This document shows, piece after piece, positions 13,201-24,400 of a stretch of 64,000 nt of DNA. Every line of letters starts with the position of its first letter. Position 1 is the stretch's first letter. Origin of the DNA: Cynocephalus volans (taxonomy: Eukaryota; Chordata; Mammalia; Dermoptera; Cynocephalidae); assembly GCF_027409185.1 (NCBI RefSeq), contig NC_084463.1, positions 157,096,369-157,160,368 on the forward strand, in the 5' to 3' direction. Position numbers and translations under genes: made by a program. Under the pieces are notes generated by a model, which saw only the letters and a program-made list of their open reading frames with translations, did not search any database and had not been told where the DNA came from.

Positions 13201-14829
13201 CAAAGGCTCCCAGGAGACATCCCCTGGGTCTGCCTTTCAGCTGTCCCCTCTTCCTGTAAGCTCCACAGCCCTCTTAAAATTTATTTTCATTGATGTTATC
13301 TATACATTGTGTTAATCTATGTTTTGAATAAGTAACAGTCTTGGTTCCATTTCAGTAAACCTTTAACAGGCATGAAACTCAGTGCACCCTTCCAGGTGCT
13401 TGCTTTATTCTCTCTTATCATGTGGGGGAGGCCCACAAAATAGGATTTTGTTTGGATGTCTGTTTCCAGTCCTGAAAGCCAGAGAGCCCTTGCTCTTCAC
13501 TGCTGGATCACGTGAGGTGAATGAAGGATGCTCAGGACTGATAGCAGCACGAAATGAATGTGCTAGAGAGGTTGTGAGGGACTGCGGGAGTGGCATGAAA
13601 GGAACCCCATGTGGTCCCCAGGTGCTCCTCCACGCACAAGTCGGCCAGAGTGATCTTCCTGCCACCCCCTGCATCAGGTTGCTCTCCAGCAAAGTTTGTA
13701 CATGGTTCCTTTCCACTGACCTTATTAGGAGCCAGGCAGTGTGAAATCTGGAAGGGGCCAACTGTGCCATGTACTAACCATTGGCATTTGGCCATTTTGT
13801 CTCTCTTAACCTCAGGCTCTCCGTTTTTAACTCAGATATAACAATATGGGTCCTGTGTGCCTCACAGGGTTGCAGTGAGTAGAACGAGGAAGGTGCATTG
13901 GCACTCAGGGACCTGCAAATCCCATTGAAATGTGAGATCCCTTAACTCCTCAGGATTCCCAAGCCTTGTGCCCTCACCTTCCTATTCACAGTTACCTGGT
14001 TACTTCCCACTTGTCCCCTGACAACCTTCCGGATCCAGTCAGGCCCATTTCCCCAGGTCTCAGGCCACTGATCCTATGCAGCTCCTTCCAGCCCCATCCT
14101 AGAAAACCAGTCCCTCCCCCTACGCATTTGATACCCCCTTCTTTGTTTCCGGAGTCTGTAGGACACCACCGCTCGATTAACAGTTTGTGGTCCTGTATTG
14201 CTTACGTGTCTCCCAACTAGCCTGTGAGCTTCCTGAGTCCAGGGCAAGGCCGGGGCGTCCTATTCACGGTCGCATCTCCTGCCCCCACCCCCTACGATGG
14301 AGCCTAGCACAAGTAAACAGAGCAGAGATTCCGCAATGCTTTTTAAAGGTTGTTTGATTAGAAGGTTCAAAGCCCTGGGCCGGCCCAAGTCGGGCCAGTT
14401 TCTCCAGGGAGGTTGCAGGAGGGCGCCAGACCGTGTGGAGAGCGCGGATAATGAGGGACACTGCAGTACCGATCCAGCGGGCCGAAGAAGGGTGTCACCT
14501 CGCTAAGACAAGTCCTGGAGTGGAGCTCGTCAGCCCGGAGGCTCGGCTCCCTCGCGCCGCCCCTTATCCCCCCCATCCCCCGCCCCGCCAGCCCGCTGGC
14601 CCCGCCGCGGCCGAGCCCTCTTTGTGCAGCATCAGGTGCAAACCTCCGGAGCGCGCGGGGCTCAGCCTCCGCCCGCGTTCGCGCGCCCCGTTCCTTTGGG
14701 ATCTCCTGTGGCGCCCGGGGTCGGAGCTGGGGGTGGGGCGGAGGTCCGACACGTAGCCAGCCTCGCTGCAGGGCTCGACTCCATGCGGGCGGGAGGGGGA
14801 GCCGGGGACCCGCCGGCCTTCGAAAGATC

Positions 14830-14920
14830 CTCCTGGGCCAATGGCAGGCGGGGCGACGCGCCCCGATTGGTGCAGGCGCTCTGCTGATCACTGTGGAAAC
14901 CCGGGCGGCGGGGAACGCCG
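14830..14920 (+). promoter_or_regulatory. FADS2: FADS2 core promoter with paired NF-Y sites and GC box
   Basis: CCAAT at 14838-14842 and its inverse ATTGG at 14866-14870 flank a GC box (GGCGGGGCG, 14847-14855) that is half of an inverted repeat. There is no TATA box. Paired NF-Y sites with Sp1 sites are typical of SREBP-responsive lipid genes, and NF-Y and sterol-response elements have been reported for the human FADS2 promoter. A clean sterol-response element was not found here. The transcription start is inferred to lie between about 14.88 and 15.05 kb. Confidence 0.7.
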
Positions 14921-14924
14921 GAGG

Positions 14925-15014
14925 ATGCGGAACCCGGGGCGGGGGGCGGGCGGAGGAGGCGGCGAGGCCCGGAGCCACCCCGGAGTTTTGACTGGAGGCA
15001 AAAGTCCAGTGTGA
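14925..15014 (+). other. Possible upstream ORF in the FADS2 leader (29 codons)
   Basis: The only ATG between the NF-Y element and the FADS2 start opens a 29-codon frame that stops with TGA at 15012-15014, 251 bases before the main ATG and in a different frame. It matters only if transcription starts upstream of 14925. It is Gly/Arg/Pro-rich and may simply reflect GC-rich sequence. Confidence 0.25.
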
Positions 15015-15265
15015 GCGAGCGGGCGGGCGGGCGGGCTGAGGGAGGGGCGGACGAGGGGACCGCTTGGGGGCACTGGAAAGCCAGGCCGACTCGGGAGGGA
15101 GAGGCAGAGACGCTCCGGAGCGCGGGCGAGGAGGCTGGGGGAGGGGGCGCGGTGGGAGGAGGAATCGAGAAGACAAAAGCGGAAAGCGAGCAGGGCCTGG
15201 GCCGCACACACCGGCCCGCTGCTGTCCGTGCCGCAGGGCACCGGCCATCCCGGTCGGCGGGCGGC
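14925..15265 (+). other. FADS2: Probable FADS2 5' UTR
   Basis: GC-rich leader between the promoter element and the start ATG. It has repeated GGGCGG/GCGGGC motifs around 14936-14952 and 15018-15037. There are no in-frame ATGs before 15266. The left limit is inferred. Confidence 0.55.
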
Positions 15266-15472
15266 ATGGGGAAGGGGGGGAACCAGGGCGAGGGGGCCAC
15301 GGAGCGCGAGGCGCCGATGGCCACCTTCAGCTGGGAGGAGATTCAGAAGCACAACCAGCGCACGGACAAGTGGCTGGTCATCGACCGCAAGGTCTACAAC
15401 ATCACCAAGTGGTCCAGCCGGCACCCGGGGGGCCACCGGGTCATCGGGCACTACGCGGGAGAGGATGCCACG
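15266..15472 (+). CDS. FADS2: FADS2 coding exon 1
   Basis: 69 codons, from the start ATG to the Thr of the GEDAT motif; the donor is GTAAGG and the phase is 0. It encodes the N-terminal tail and most of the cytochrome b5 fold including HPGG (residues 53-56). It sits wholly within the CpG island. A second in-frame ATG occurs at codon 18, but it has C at -3, a poorer context. Confidence 0.96.
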
Positions 15473-18400
15473 GTAAGGGTCTGGGGGCTCTCCGGCCACC
15501 CTTCTCTGCCGCAGGCGGAGTCAGGGGCCCTGCGTCCCCGCGCGCCGGACAGACCCTCTGGCGCTGAATGGAGCTTGGGACGTCCAGGAGGAAAGGACAG
15601 TGTATCTTATGCGTCCGTTCCCTACCCCATCGCCCCATCCTCCTCCTCTGGGCCAGGTGCAAGGTCGCATTTGCGGGCCGGGAAGGCAGCGCGGCGGTGG
15701 AGAACCGCGCGGCATCCACCGTGCGCGCCGGGACTCCCGCGCCCGCTACTTCCGCGGGTTCAGGCGGCGCCAGGGACTCCCCAAAGGGGGCGCTGGGGCC
15801 CGGGGCTTTGGCGCCCCCGGCGTGGAAGATGGCCACCCCCGGGCGCCCGGAGAGGAGCCGGAGAGCAGGCAGCCGGGTGAGACTCGGCGCGGGCCCCCCG
15901 CACTCTCCAGCCGGACTCGTCCCGGCCGGGGCTCGCTCCAGCTCGGACTCTTGTCTCAGAAGGGCCGCGACGGCTGCCTCGGGGAGACCGCCTGGTAGCT
16001 CAGGTTCCCACGTCCCCAAAGATTATCGGCACCCACCCCAAGGGTCGGTCTTCTTGGGAGACCGGGGTGAGGAACTGGTGGAAGGAGAACGGGCTGGAGT
16101 TTGCAAAGCCCGGATCGAGAGGGGCGCCTTGAGCCGAGTGGATTTAGCTGCCCTAGGCTGGCTTGGCAATAATAGGTTCATCTGCACCCGAGGTTACTCT
16201 CGGACATTCATCTCAATGGCACTCTGTTTTCAAATCCTGCCAGGAAGACTTTCCCTCTTGTTGCACTCCTAAGGTAGTGGCCGTGGGGCCTCTTCGGAGC
16301 CAGGGCTGCCCATCTTACTGGCGCCAAATGTGTGGCCCGGGGATCACACAGCATGCCCACCACAGCCCCCCAGTCTAACATCCTTGCATTACTTTAAGGT
16401 GCAGCTGGAGCCCGTGGATTCAAATGGGTGAGAGGGAAAAGAACAGAGAGGCAGGACGGAAGAAAGGACCTCTCTTGGTGACAGTGGAATGGAAGCAGAG
16501 GAGAAGGTCTGGTGGGACAGAGACTCGGGAAAGGCGGGTAGGGGAGAGGATGCGAGGAGGGATAAACTTGACACAGGTCATTCCGCCTGGAGGTCCAGGA
16601 GGCTGATCCGTTTGTGGGCTTTTGCTGTCCAAGCTGTAGGCCCACCTCTTGACTTGACCTCTTGCCATCTCTTGGAGACAGGCCTAGGGAGGCCAGACCA
16701 AACAGCCATAATCGGGGCTGTTCAATGGACTGGTGGCTTTGGTGAGCAGGACCCAGGCTTATTCAAGTTGAGAAGAGGCTAACTGATATTACCCTCTGCT
16801 TTTGCCCCCATTCTGTTTTATCTGCTTGTGAAGACTGCTAATCAGAACTTGGGTGTAAGCTTTCACACACTTTCAGTGTACTAACTCACCTGGATCTTTT
16901 CATAGCCCCTTGAGGAAGTTGGCTAAAGTTGGGTAATTCCTAAGTAAAAGACCTTCTGGCATCTGGTTGGGATCTTTTCACTACACAAGGGTACTTCAAA
17001 AAGTTCCTGGAAAGATTTGCATTATCTTTTAATTCTGTTTTTCTGTGAACTTTTTGTGGTATCCTCATATGTTGCTGGACTTGTGCTAGCCTGTTCATGA
17101 TAACAGAGGTAAATTGTAGAAGGTTCCTGCCCTGTCTGAGTGGGCCCTCATCAAAGAGTTTCGTAGACGGGAAAGTGAAGTGTGGTGAATTTGGTCTGAT
17201 TATTCCATATTGTTAAATAAACATATTTTCTTATGTGGAAGCTCAGTCTGGCAACTACCTTGAACTTTATAGTTTAAGATATCAGATTTATTTCACCCTT
17301 GTTCTAGATGTTCTCAGTATTTACTTGACCTTGAGTTTCCTCCAAAAATCAGTGCTCAGATCTATCCCATCAGAGGGCCAGGAGGACCTACTCTTCCTTG
17401 TCCCCTTCTCTGTCTCAAAAGTTTGAGCTAAAAATGTAACTGTCTCTTTATTTCCAATCCTGCCCCAGTGCTTTCTGTATAACTTTCACTGACTGTAAAT
17501 GTGGCATCTTGGATGTTAGTTGCCCGGGTATAAGAAAGCCAGGGTGGGAGCCAGAGTGGGCTGCAAACAGCCCTGGAAGTGAAGAAAGAAAGATGTGATC
17601 ACTGGGTTTTTCTGCAGCAAGGTGTCGTCTCACTGAGCGCCCCCCCTCCACCTCACCATCTGTAAGACACACCTGTACCTATTTCAACAAGACTGATCCA
17701 TGGCCACACACTCCATCACTGTAAGCACTAGATAAATGCAACAAGATAAATGCAACGGAGTGTTATCAGACAAACGAGGAATAAGAGTGAGGATTATGAA
17801 ACAGCTAGAATGTGAAGTATGCAAAGAGGAATTTGGAAGAAAAACATTTTTAAATCTATGCTAGATCTATTTGGTATAGCAAGACATAAAGACAAATACT
17901 ATCCCCAAAGCTTACTGCCTTCCAAAACAAGACTTTTGGGGCATTGAAATACATCAACTGAAGGTATCATTGAATAATAGTGGAGTGAGCAACTGGGTTC
18001 TTTTCTCTTTGGCTTTTTTTTTTTTTTTTTTTAACTGTTTGGGATCAGGTTGGGACAAGGCCTTGGGCAGCATGGGGGATATGGGAAAGGACCTAAAGAC
18101 AGAGGCAGGAACAGGCTGTGGGGAAAAGTGGCTTTGCCCCTTGGGGCATAGACTTCTTCCTCTGAGCTTGGATAGTGGGAGATTGTTTATGGATTCAGGC
18201 AAATTTGGGGAAAGGACTGATGAGCAGATAGAGGTTGGGTCCCCCGGAACACTTGAATGCACTGTTCTGAGCTAACCACAGTGCAGTAATACCCGAACAA
18301 GGCTGGAAGGAGAGGCCAGAAGTCAAGGAAGCTATTCTTGGGACAATTGGGCCTCAGTAGGGGATTTTCCTTTCTGAAGAAGAGAAGACCTCAGAAGTCA

Positions 18401-21400
18401 GGACCAGTCTCTTCCCCAGGAGGACAGGGCACTTGTCACTTGGTCCTTCTGCAGAAGTTAGAATTTGGCTTTGCCTGCAGTAATAAAAGTTGCTTAATTT
18501 TTGCAGCCTGCAATGGGCATTCATATATTTTACCTCATTTATTCCTCGGATCAGTGCTACAGGTATCTCTCATTGTTCTGAGGTTTAAAAATCTTGCTCA
18601 AGCAGCAGCTCTTGGGGCTAAATTCAGATCTGCCTGTACAAGTCTTCCCAGCTTATCTTCCCTCCTTCCCTCCTCCCCCCTTCCTAGTTCCGCCTCTCTG
18701 ATCTCTTCTCTCTGGTCCTCCAGTGCTTCACTTCTCTGCCTTGCTGTGGGCAAAAGGAACTGTCACCTGTGCCCCAAGAATAGGTCTGTTCTATTCACGG
18801 TGTTCCCACCACTGCAGTACTTTCCCCACTCAAGACTTTTCATGTTCAGCAACAATTCATCAAACATTCATTGTCGATGAATTGAACCATGGAGTGTCTC
18901 AAAGATGAATAATTTACAGTGACCTGGGGGAAGGGACTGACTTATACCTGGAGTGGAGCAGGGGCAGGGAACATGTCTCCATGGCGATGTTTGCTGCGGG
19001 TGGAGCTGGGTATTGCAGAAGCAGGAATTGGTAAAGAACAGAAAGCATGACATGCGCTTAGGAATCTGAGTGTTCTGACCTCCCCACCACCAACAGACCC
19101 ACCTTGCTGGGGGAGGTTCAGTGCTCTTCTCTCTACCTGCTTTGCTGCCTGTGTCATGGTCCTCTTCCTGGAAAGTTTGGCTTCTCTCCCTGAGCCTGGT
19201 TTCAATTCTTGTTCCAAAATCAACGTTTGGGTTGGCCCTGGCTTGCCTTGCACTGTGGCCTACCTTGCACCAGCCAGACATTCCTGTAACCAGACAGCTG
19301 TTGTGCCTGGGCACATTCATGGCACTTTGAAGGGGGAAGACAAAAAATGATCAACTCTTAGGGAGGAGGAAGCTCATTTTGGTTGAGGCGTTTGTATTAA
19401 CAGCAGAAAACTCTAGAATTAATTAGGTGCCTCTGATTCAAACTCTGCACAGCTAATTTCTGGAGTGTGACTGTGGGCAAGTAACTTCACCAACCCAGGC
19501 CTTTTTTCATCTCTAAAATAGGACCTCCCTCACAGAGTTTGTTAAAGATGAGTAGCTGAGGTCTGTAAACCTCAGCTCCATGTGGCTCCATAGCCAGGCT
19601 ACATAATCTACCACGTGGCAGCTGTACTAGCCACGAATGTGTGGATGCTGGCGAAGGTGTTCCAGAAGCATCAGCCAAGTTGGGTAAAACAGTGGAAGAA
19701 GATAAGAGTCGGAATGTGACTACAGAGTGGAAAGTCTCCTGGGATTAGAGGGTGCACAGCGTGGGGTGCTGGGTTCACTCATTCACCTGCTAGGCTCCGT
19801 GGCAGGCACTGGGGTTATTGCAGCCAACAAGACTGGCATAATCCTTCACTCATGGAACTTGTATTCTGATGGGGGAGACAGGCTTTAAAGAAGTGAGTAT
19901 GTCCTGTGGTTTGTAATCTTGGTAGCTGCTTTGAAGAAGACAAAATAAGGTGATGTCCCAGAGAAGGTTTGGGGATATGCTATTTCAGATGGGTGGTTGG
20001 AAAAAGCCTCTTGGAGGTGACATGGAGGCACAGTCCCCAGTGGCACCAGCCCTGGTGTGAGAAGGAGCCTGGAGTGTTCAAGGGCAGTTCACACTAGGCC
20101 TGCTCCAAAAGCTGCCGGATCAACCATGGTCAGTGAGCCAAAACAGCAGGATGCCTGGTTTTCAGCAGGAAGCCTGTGGGAAAGAGTCTCCGGAGGCAGG
20201 TAGATGTGGGTTTGCCCCTGGCTCTGCCATGTGGAGCACAGACTTTCACCTCCTACTCTCCATTGTCTTCATCTGTAAAATAGAGTGTTGAGGCTTAAGG
20301 GAGGTAACATAAACCACACCACTGGCTCCCTGCCTGGCACATGGTCATTCCCTTTCCCTGGCCTTGGGGAGGTGAGGCACCCGAGGGCCCAGGGAGCAGC
20401 CCACATCAAGTCAGGGTTTCTCTGCTTCACAGGGTTTCCTGGGGCAGACGTGACTGGACCTGCAGAGGTTGGGCAGGGGTAGCAAGAGCCGAGGTGAATG
20501 CACCCGCGAGCTTTCACCTTCCAATGACACGTCAGACAGAGCAGCTGTTCCTCAGGAAACTGCCTTACCAAGGACTTCCTGTTCATATCTCAAAAGCCAT
20601 AGTCTGATGTGAGGAGGACCATGGAGGGGCTTTCAGGCCCAGCTCTAGGCCCCGACTCCAGCAGCTCCTGCTGGGCCTTTCCCAGGGCCTTGCTCACTTT
20701 GCAGAGGTGACAGGCTGGGCAGGAGCCAGCTCACCCCCTGCAGTGTGGGCAGAGCTCCTCAGCTCTGGAATCCACGTTTCCTCACTGTTTGCCCAGGACT
20801 CCTGCAACAGCATGTCTCTTTTTGCTGAAAATATGCTTGATCTGATCCTCTACTACCATCCCTAGCTCATCCCTAGCTCAGCTAGGGGGGCACAGACATT
20901 TTTAAAAAACTCTGGGCTCAGTTTTCCCCTGCACAAAGTGTTGCTTTGTGTGTTCTAGATGCAAAAAGAACAAAGACCAGGCAAAAGGACTTAATGCCAG
21001 GGATTTGGTAAGAAAACGGAGACTGGCAATTGCTGTTGGGAGATTCTTCTGTGTGGGGTGAAAAGATTTCTACAATTTGTGAGCATTTTGCCCACCTTCC
21101 CCCCCCTTTTTTTGATGGCTGGCTGGCAGAGAGATCTGAACCTGTGAACTTAGTGTTATAAGGCTGCGCTCTAACCAACTGAGCTAACCAGCTAGCCCCC
21201 CTTTTTTAAAAAAGTTTGAAATTTTCCAAACATACAGAAACAATGAACTAATAAATGAACACTTGCATATTTTCAACCAAGATTCACTCATCTTTGCATT
21301 TTGCCACATTTGCTTTATATAGATGCAACTTTCTTCTGAAAATTAGCTGCATCATTATATGACCACATTCCTAAATTCTTCAGTGTCATCTGAGAATAAG

Positions 21401-24400
21401 GAAGAGATGCTCTGACATAATCACAACACCTTTGTCACATTTAAGAAAATTAATACTAATTCCTTGATATGATCAAAAATCCAGTCCATATTCACATTTT
21501 CTTATTCAACCCCAAATAAGTCTTGCATAAACATCTTGTGGGTTTTTTCCCCCTCCAAATGGGAGCCTTTTAAGTTAAAGCATTGCAGTTTTTATATCTT
21601 TTTGTCTCTTTTAATCTAGACCATCCTCCAACAAATGAACATTTTTTTCCCATTACGTTGATTTTTCTGATTGTTATTCATGATGCTATTTGACCTAGCA
21701 AAGTCTTGAAGCTTAGTTTTGAAGCTTAGTTCGATGCAGGGTACACATTTTTTATCACTGGAACATCCTACCGCATTCCCTCAGGGGCATCTGGTGCCCT
21801 GCTCATCTCATAACAGATGCTATATATTTTTATGGGATAATTTATATAATGTACATAATATGTATAGAAAAAAACTGGAAGGAAAAATGCTAAAATATTA
21901 GCAATGTTGGTCACTTTCTGGGTGGTAGTTATTTTCTTCTGCTGTACATTTTATAACTTTGCCAAAACTAAGCACATTTTTACTTTATGATTGGAAAAAA
22001 AAGATTAAAATGCATAACATTATAGCAATATTAGAGAAAGTTTGGAAAGTAATGAAAATAAAGCAAGGCATAAAACTCCATTTTCTTAACACATTAGGCT
22101 TTTTTTCAGGAATGCTTTTTACATAATTCTATGTTTATTTTTTGTTTAATGTGGTCTCCTAAGCACATTTTCCATGCCATAGTTGTCTTTGGTCCTGTTC
22201 TTTTCATTGATAATCATGGACCTGTTGGGGGTGGTGGGTGGTGCAGTTCATGCACTGTATAAGGTGTCCAGCTCTGGAGCAGGTACAAGCTCAAGTCCCC
22301 CCTGAGCCCTGCCCTACACTATGCACCTCTTGGGAGGGGCACCTTTTTCTGACTCACCTGAAGGCAGGCTGCACATCTATACACAAACCTTAGGCAAGCT
22401 CAGCATGCCCTGTATTAGCACAAAGGCCCAAGGTGGCTATTGCTGTTGAGTCAGGCACTGAGAGATCTGTCCTGGGGGTGAGGCTAGAGACACCATTTGG
22501 GGCCAGATCGTGGGAGGCTCCATTTGGTGTCCGAGTATAGACACAGAGCTGCTGCTGCAGATCGCTGTCCTCTCTGGGGTGGAGAAGCAGTCAGAGGCCC
22601 GGGTCTCAGCCTACCCCCTGCCCCTCTGCTCCCCAGGATGCCTTCCGAGCCTTCCACACCAACCTTGATTTTGTGCGCAAGTTCATGAAGCCCCTGCTGA
22701 TTGGCGAGCTGGCCCCAGAGGAGCCCAGCCAGGACCGCGGCAAGAATGTGAGTGGGCTTGTAGCCTGGGGTCCGGGACGAGGCTGTAGGGTGGTGGTGGT
22801 GGGGGGGTCCTGGAGAGACCAGAGTGGCTGGTGCTGGGGCAGGGGCGCCATTGTGCCGGTCCAGGAGGAGCCACTGCAGATCACCTGGGGTCAGTGAGGA
22901 CTTCAGGGCCTCTGCTGGGAGCCAGAGCTTGGTGATAACTAGGGCATTCCCTCTCTCCTGGCTGGTTTCATTTTCTTTCTCCTCCTTCCTGTCTTTCCAG
23001 AAAGGTATTAGATGCTGGTCCTGTTTGTGACAATCTAGGAGAAAATGCAGAAACCATAAACAAGAGAGTATCAGATAATGAGAAATGTGGCTACTTTGGG
23101 GTGCAGAGTCAGGGAGCACCGCTTTGAGAAGAACGACCATCATTGAGTCGTTTGTCCACCATCTACAATGGCCAGACACCCTGCTAGGCACTGGGCTTCA
23201 AGGACGTGTGGGCCTCTTGGGGCTGTCTTGTTCAACAGTGAAGCGATAAGCGACAGAGCAGTTACAGTATGCTTCAGAGGTTCTCCAGCACTCTCCGTCA
23301 CTGGTCCCTGCCCCCCTCAATTCCAGCCATTCCCTGCCGGAATTGCCCTTCCTGGGGAGTCCCTGCCATGACCCAGGGCTGAGGCTGGCACCGAGGAAAT
23401 CCCGCTTTCCTTTCGCTGCCAGGCAGGGCCCGGGAGTCTATGTGGGGCCTTGGTGCCCGCTGGGAGGCAGGGTCGATCTACGCACTCTGCCCTTCGGCCA
23501 CCACAGCCCCTGCTTGTGCTATGGCACCTTCTGAGCTTCACACCTCTCAGCCCTGTCCAGGACGGAGACATTCCCTGGGGATGCTGGACCCTGGCTCCAA
23601 GAGCCCTTCCTCCTCTTACTGCCAGCCTGGGCTGGCCCCTCCACCTTGGAGTAATTTGTTCCCAGCCTCTCCACCTCGGGGGCCTCAGTGGAGCCAGGCC
23701 TGGCACAGAGTCTTTCCTAGCCTGGGCTCTTGGCCACTCTCCCCACCATTGTGTTTGGCTTTCCCAAGGAGATGCAGGCCATCACAGAGTCCTCCAGAGG
23801 CCAGTCCTTATCCCCTCTCCATTGCATCTCCTCTGGCATTTTCCTTCAGGGCGCATGAGAGATGTCTTCACTGCTTGCCCATGCTGGCTGACCTTGGGTC
23901 CCCTCCTGCCTCCTTTGCACGTGGCCCCACCTTGGTCCCTCACAGCTCCTCCCAGGCCTGCAGCTCTCTCTCTGCTGCGTCCTGTGGCTCCCTCCTCCCT
24001 GGCCTTGCTTCTCCAGCTCCCACAGCTTCTCCCCTTTCTGCTGCCTTCCTGGGACAGCCACTCTTCACATTCTGCACCACCTCTCCCCAGGCCTACACAT
24101 CAGCTTCCTCTACTGCATGCCACCAAAACCACCCTGTGGCACTTGCTGGTTATGTTTAGCGGTACCTTCAGCATCCTCGGCTCCACCTTCCTGTCCCTCC
24201 TGCCTCTTATCCCATCACCCTCTTTCTCCCAGCGAGGCCATGGCTTTCCCAGAACCACCTCTGACTCCACCACCACCTCCCTGGCTTCCCATGCCCAGGC
24301 TCACCCGGTCCTCCCTGCCTCCTCAGCTCTCCAGGGTCAGGGACCTGTCCTGCACTGGGTTGGGTCATCTCCACCTCAGCCCTCAATAAAGTGCCCAGAA

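Larger units (their letters stand above)
1..14500. other. Intergenic DNA upstream of FADS2; no gene seen
   Basis: No CpG island, spliced homology or conserved coding frame was recognised. FADS1, which lies head to head with FADS2 in mammals, has not been reached: no cytochrome b5 exon or desaturase box is visible on either strand. Content is repeats: a SINE piece (491-577), a hAT-like fossil (645-868), a long L1 fragment (878-1640), probable L2 pieces near 2250-2760, 3180-3490 and 14030-14290, and MIR-like pieces near 6350-6500, 10080-10150 and 10790-11050. The rest is unique-looking sequence. Confidence 0.7.
14540..15960. promoter_or_regulatory. FADS2: CpG island over FADS2 promoter and exon 1
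   Basis: From about 14.54 to 15.96 kb the sequence turns strongly GC-rich with dense CpG dinucleotides, against CpG-poor flanks. It covers the proximal promoter, 5' UTR, exon 1 and the start of intron 1. It is the only large CpG island in the window. Boundaries are by eye. Confidence 0.88.
15473..22636 (+). other. FADS2: FADS2 intron 1 (7.2 kb)
   Basis: No coding sequence. The first 500 bp belong to the CpG island. Further in are a mariner-like MITE (16988-17067), a T16 run (18017-18032), MIR pieces near 19400-19560 and 20190-20345, a SINE (21105-21206) and an AT-rich LINE-like block (about 21210-22200). In human this intron holds regulatory variants affecting FADS1/2 expression (established), but I could not identify the matching element here. 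Confidence 0.8.

Noticed and set aside
14885-14900. Sterol-response element beside the NF-Y sites
   Set aside because: ATCACTGTGG matches only about half of the ATCACCCCAC consensus, so it was not annotated.
15011-15265. Upstream in-frame extension of FADS2
   Set aside because: The frame is open to 15011 but begins with GTG and contains no ATG before 15266; the conserved MGKGG start is at 15266.
14367-15499. Long - strand frames of 203-293 codons across the FADS2 CpG island
   Set aside because: Pro/Arg/Ala-rich shadows of GC-rich promoter DNA and of exon 1; no homology recognised.
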